Below, piece after piece: positions 61,118-64,000 of a stretch of DNA of 64,000 bases (its first letter is position 1; the number at the start of each line of letters is the position of its first letter). The position numbers and the translations under genes are program-made. A model generated the notes under the pieces. That model ran no database searches and had not been told where the DNA came from. It was given only the letters and a program-made list of their open reading frames with translations. The DNA comes from Chaunax sp. Z400 (lineage: Eukaryota; Chordata; Actinopteri; Lophiiformes; Chaunacidae). Location of the stretch: contig CM075192.1 of the NCBI GenBank assembly GCA_037577475.1, positions 3,247,197-3,311,196 on the forward strand, read 5' to 3'.

Positions 61118-62224
61118 ATGGCGGCTATCGTCAGGTTGAGTTCTGTGTGTCGCAGAGGAGTCAAACGTGAGTATTCCTGTCTGTCGCGTGTTTCTGTCTC
61201 TTCTGATCACATGTGGTCGGTGTAGTGTTGTAGTTTTACATCATGACGTCTTGGTCAGAAGGGAGGTCGATTATGAAGCCAACTGAGTGATGTTATGATC
61301 AAATCACGACTCTTCAAGTGTCACAACTGTGGAAACATTGAGTAATTATCACTGGTTTACGTGAGGTAGGGGCTGGTAAACTTTATCCTCTCAGCCGTAC
61401 TGAGGGGAATTTATTCTGTTTTTATTATGATGACATCAGACTGTCTTACCATGACGTCGTAGCTCTCACGATGGAGGCAAAACTGGACATCTAACACGAC
61501 TCAGAGGTTCGTGAAATGTAAGACTTAGTTCACGCTGCGGTTTAATCTTTTTGTTTTGTTCTCAGTCCTCTATGCCTGTGGCTCCTATCTGACACCGGTG
61601 TGAACGGATCTGTACCGTGACGTCATGTTAGATACATAAGAGTTAAAGGTTTACTACAGTCATTATCTGAGATGTTTATTTGTATTAATTAAGGCTCAGA
61701 CTGCAAACCTCCTTTGACTGCTGGCTTCTTTTTTTTACCCAGCTTTTTGTACAGTATTTATTCTTTATTGTATTAAAAAAATATGTATAAAGACACACAA
61801 GTTTCATATATAGCTGCTGTATTTGGACCAAAACAAAAACTAATAGTTTCAAGTCTGTAACACAAAGGCAGTTGTTTGTTATATATAAATATTGGAATTG
61901 TGTAAAAAAACAAACATAACATAATCATATTTTGCTGACAGAGGTTTTATCTGTTAAGGTAAACTATGATGATTTGCTGTTTATTGAACTGAAATGTGCT
62001 AAATGACTAAATTAATTTTGTAGTTTATTCTGTCATTCACAGGTCACTACAGGTAAGCTGTAGTTGAATGTCAGAATCTGTGTCCAATTTGAAAACCTGT
62101 CGTCTCTCTTCAGCTCTGTTCTACCAAAGCTCTCTGCTGGCCAGGCCGCTGGGCGTACCACACAAACACCAGCAGCAGCCTCACATCCTGACAGCCAGGA
62201 TCCACGCATCACAGGCTCTGAACG
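61118..62224 (+). CDS. sdhd: Succinate dehydrogenase subunit D (5' part only)
   Basis: SDHD is the small cytochrome b anchor of mitochondrial complex II. Two coding exons are in the window: 61118-61166 (MAAIVRLSSVCRRGVK) and 62114-62224 (PLFYQSSLLARPLGVPHKHQ, then QQPHILTARIHASQALN). The GTGAGT donor, the CAG acceptor and the phase (one base carried over) agree. Exon sizes of 49 and 111 bases are close to those of the mammalian gene. These residues are mostly the basic, hydroxyl-rich mitochondrial targeting sequence. The three membrane helices and haem/quinone residues are encoded by later exons beyond 64000. The first exon lies head to head with timm8b, with ETS-poor but compact upstream sequence. 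Confidence 0.92.
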
Positions 62225-62613
62225 GTCAGTGCTGACAGACAGGTGTGCAGTAGTACAGTACATACATGAAGAAAACCTGAGGGCATTCAGTCTGTTTGAC
62301 ACCACAGATGAATCAATATGTCTGACACAGTTTCATATAACTCAGCGTTATAGGTCACATTTTTTCCTTTTTTTGACTGAAGTCAATTCTATTATCACAG
62401 GAAAATATTTAAAATGAGATGTCATCAAATGAAGTAACAATCACCTGCTAAACAGCTTTATTGCTGCAGAGAGTGTGTGCATATTAAGAGTAGTCAACCC
62501 AAATATATACATTCATTCATTATCTCCTCACCCTGAGGCTGATGGGAAGTCAGGTGAGGTTTCTCTTAGTCCACAAAACATTTCTGGAGCTTCACAGTAA
62601 AACAGCAGCATTC

Positions 62614-63222
62614 TGCTAAACACCTGAAGAAGATGGAGACTAGTTTAAAACACCTGAAGAAGATGGAGACTAGTTTAAAACACCTGAAGAAGATGGAGAC
62701 GAGTTTAAAACGCCTGAAGAAGATGGAGACGAGTTTAAAAACTCCTGAAGAAGATGGAGACTAGTTTAAAAACACCTGAAGAAGATGGAGACTAGTTTAA
62801 AAACAACTGAAGAAGATGGAGACTAGTTTAAAAACAACTGAAGAAGATGGAGACGAGTTTAAAAACTCCTGAAGAAGATGGAGACTAGTTTAAAAACAAC
62901 TGAAGAAGATGGAGACTAGATTAAAACACCTGAAGAAGATGGAGACTAGATTAAAACACCTGAAGAAGATGGAGACTAGATTAAAACACCTGAAGAAGAT
63001 GGAGACTAGTTTAAAAACAACTGAAGAAGATGGAGACGAGTTTAAAAACTCCTGAAGAAGATGGAGACTAGTTTAAAAACACCTGAAGAAGATGGAGACT
63101 AGTTTAAAAACAACTGAAGAAGATGGAGACTAGATTAAAACACCTGAAGAAGATGGAGACTAGATTAAAACACCTGAAGAAGATGGAGACGAGTTTAAAA
63201 ACACCTGAAGAAGATGGAGACT
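62614..63222. repeat. 30-32-bp minisatellite in the second sdhd intron
   Basis: About twenty copies of a unit cacctgaagaagatggagac plus tagtttaaaa are present. Variants (gagtttaaaaactcc, tagtttaaaaacaac, tagattaaaacacc) recur in the same order in blocks at about 62700-62960 and 63000-63200. This shows duplication of multi-unit segments. Confidence 0.96.
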
Positions 63223-64000
63223 CTTCATAAAACACAAACAACCAAAACCAACATTATGTGTCATGGTGGTGCGTAGGGTGTAGCTGCCTCTCTGGAGGCG
63301 GTGTGTGGACCTACTTCTCAGTTTAAACGGAGCAGCGTTTCCGGTGACAGGAAACACGTCTGATGGTGGTGGTTCGTAGTCCAGATTTAGCAGCCCAGAT
63401 GCTAGAGTGGTGGTAGTATTTTGACACCAGTTCATGTGAGGTCTGTGTCTCACCCAGTACAACCTACCATCCAGGTCAGTGGGTCACTCACAGAGAAGAG
63501 GTGGGAGGGTGGATGCTTTCTCTGAACGGCCACATGTTGGCCCACATTAGTCTTAGTCTAAGTCTAGTTCACCAAATCTTAAGTTTTCTTCATTAAAACC
63601 AACATTTTTTAAAGTTTCTTAAGTGTTTTATGTAACAGAAAAAAGAATTTTCAGGAGATAAATTGTTTATACTCAAGAAAACACCAAGATACTTTATTAT
63701 AATGTTTATATTGGGTATAAAGTTTAATCCAGCAGCATCATGTTGTTTAAATTGAGAATACAAAACATCAAACCTCTGTACTTTGTTTGGTACTAACTGA
63801 AATGTGTGTGCAGCACCGTCTGTAACGTATCACAGTCTTACAGTAGTCTGGTTATTCTTTCATCAGATATTCAAACTAAACTTTGTAATGAATCATTTAG
63901 TTAGAAAAGGCTTGAATATGTTTATATTCCACATTCAACAGTATGTAAAATAGGTTTGATAAGTGGTATTGAAACACCATTACATCACACCTTTTATTCA
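63223..64000. other. Unassigned sdhd intron sequence
   Basis: A minus-strand 100-codon frame (63160-63462) overlaps the array and has no recognisable product. The third sdhd exon was not seen before the window ends. Confidence 0.5.

Overview
This window is nuclear DNA from a bony fish, most likely a spiny-rayed teleost. Long introns with GT/AG splice sites separate short conserved coding exons. Many tandem arrays and several fish-type transposons (Tc1-like, hAT, L1/Tx1-like and LINE2-like LINEs, small palindromic elements) fill the rest. Nothing suggests bacterial or viral origin. I cannot name the species.

Layout: 0-21.7 kb has no gene I can recognise. It holds a 23-bp array at the left edge, a 1.75-kb CAGACA-type array, a 50-bp minisatellite, two copies of a miniature element, a LINE2-like 3' end and an internally deleted hAT element. 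From 21.7 to 31.4 kb on the minus strand lies snx19 (sorting nexin 19). Ten coding exons are resolved, but the last part of its C-terminal domain was not found. Its likely promoter (about 32.4-32.6 kb) is followed at once by a 1.4-kb GATA-repeat array.

From 37.6 to 53.6 kb on the plus strand is a complete L-amino-acid oxidase gene (il4i1/LAAO type, eight coding exons). It has an unusual N-terminus that reads as a type II membrane anchor. Its 9.7-kb third intron (counting the upstream first coding exon separately, the fourth) contains two large AT-rich minisatellites and, on the opposite strand, an intronless 951-codon open reading frame. That frame is the helicase half of DHX57, so it is an apparently intact nested retrogene. 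Another LAAO intron carries a 1.7-kb array with AGGTCA/AGGTTA every 14 bp.

From 54.3 to 58.4 kb are Tc1-like elements: one almost complete 1.57-kb copy with a single frameshift, fragments, and two palindromic miniature copies beside AT-rich repeats. At the right are timm8b (minus, two exons) and the start of sdhd (plus, first two exons; the rest lies beyond the window). They are head to head, as in mammals. TIMM8B and SDHD both serve mitochondria: inner-membrane import chaperone and complex II anchor. The oxidase makes hydrogen peroxide from amino acids, SNX19 works in endosome/ER membrane contact and sorting, and the DHX57-like protein would be an RNA helicase. I see no operon-like functional link between these genes; the arrangement is ordinary vertebrate synteny plus one striking nested retrogene.
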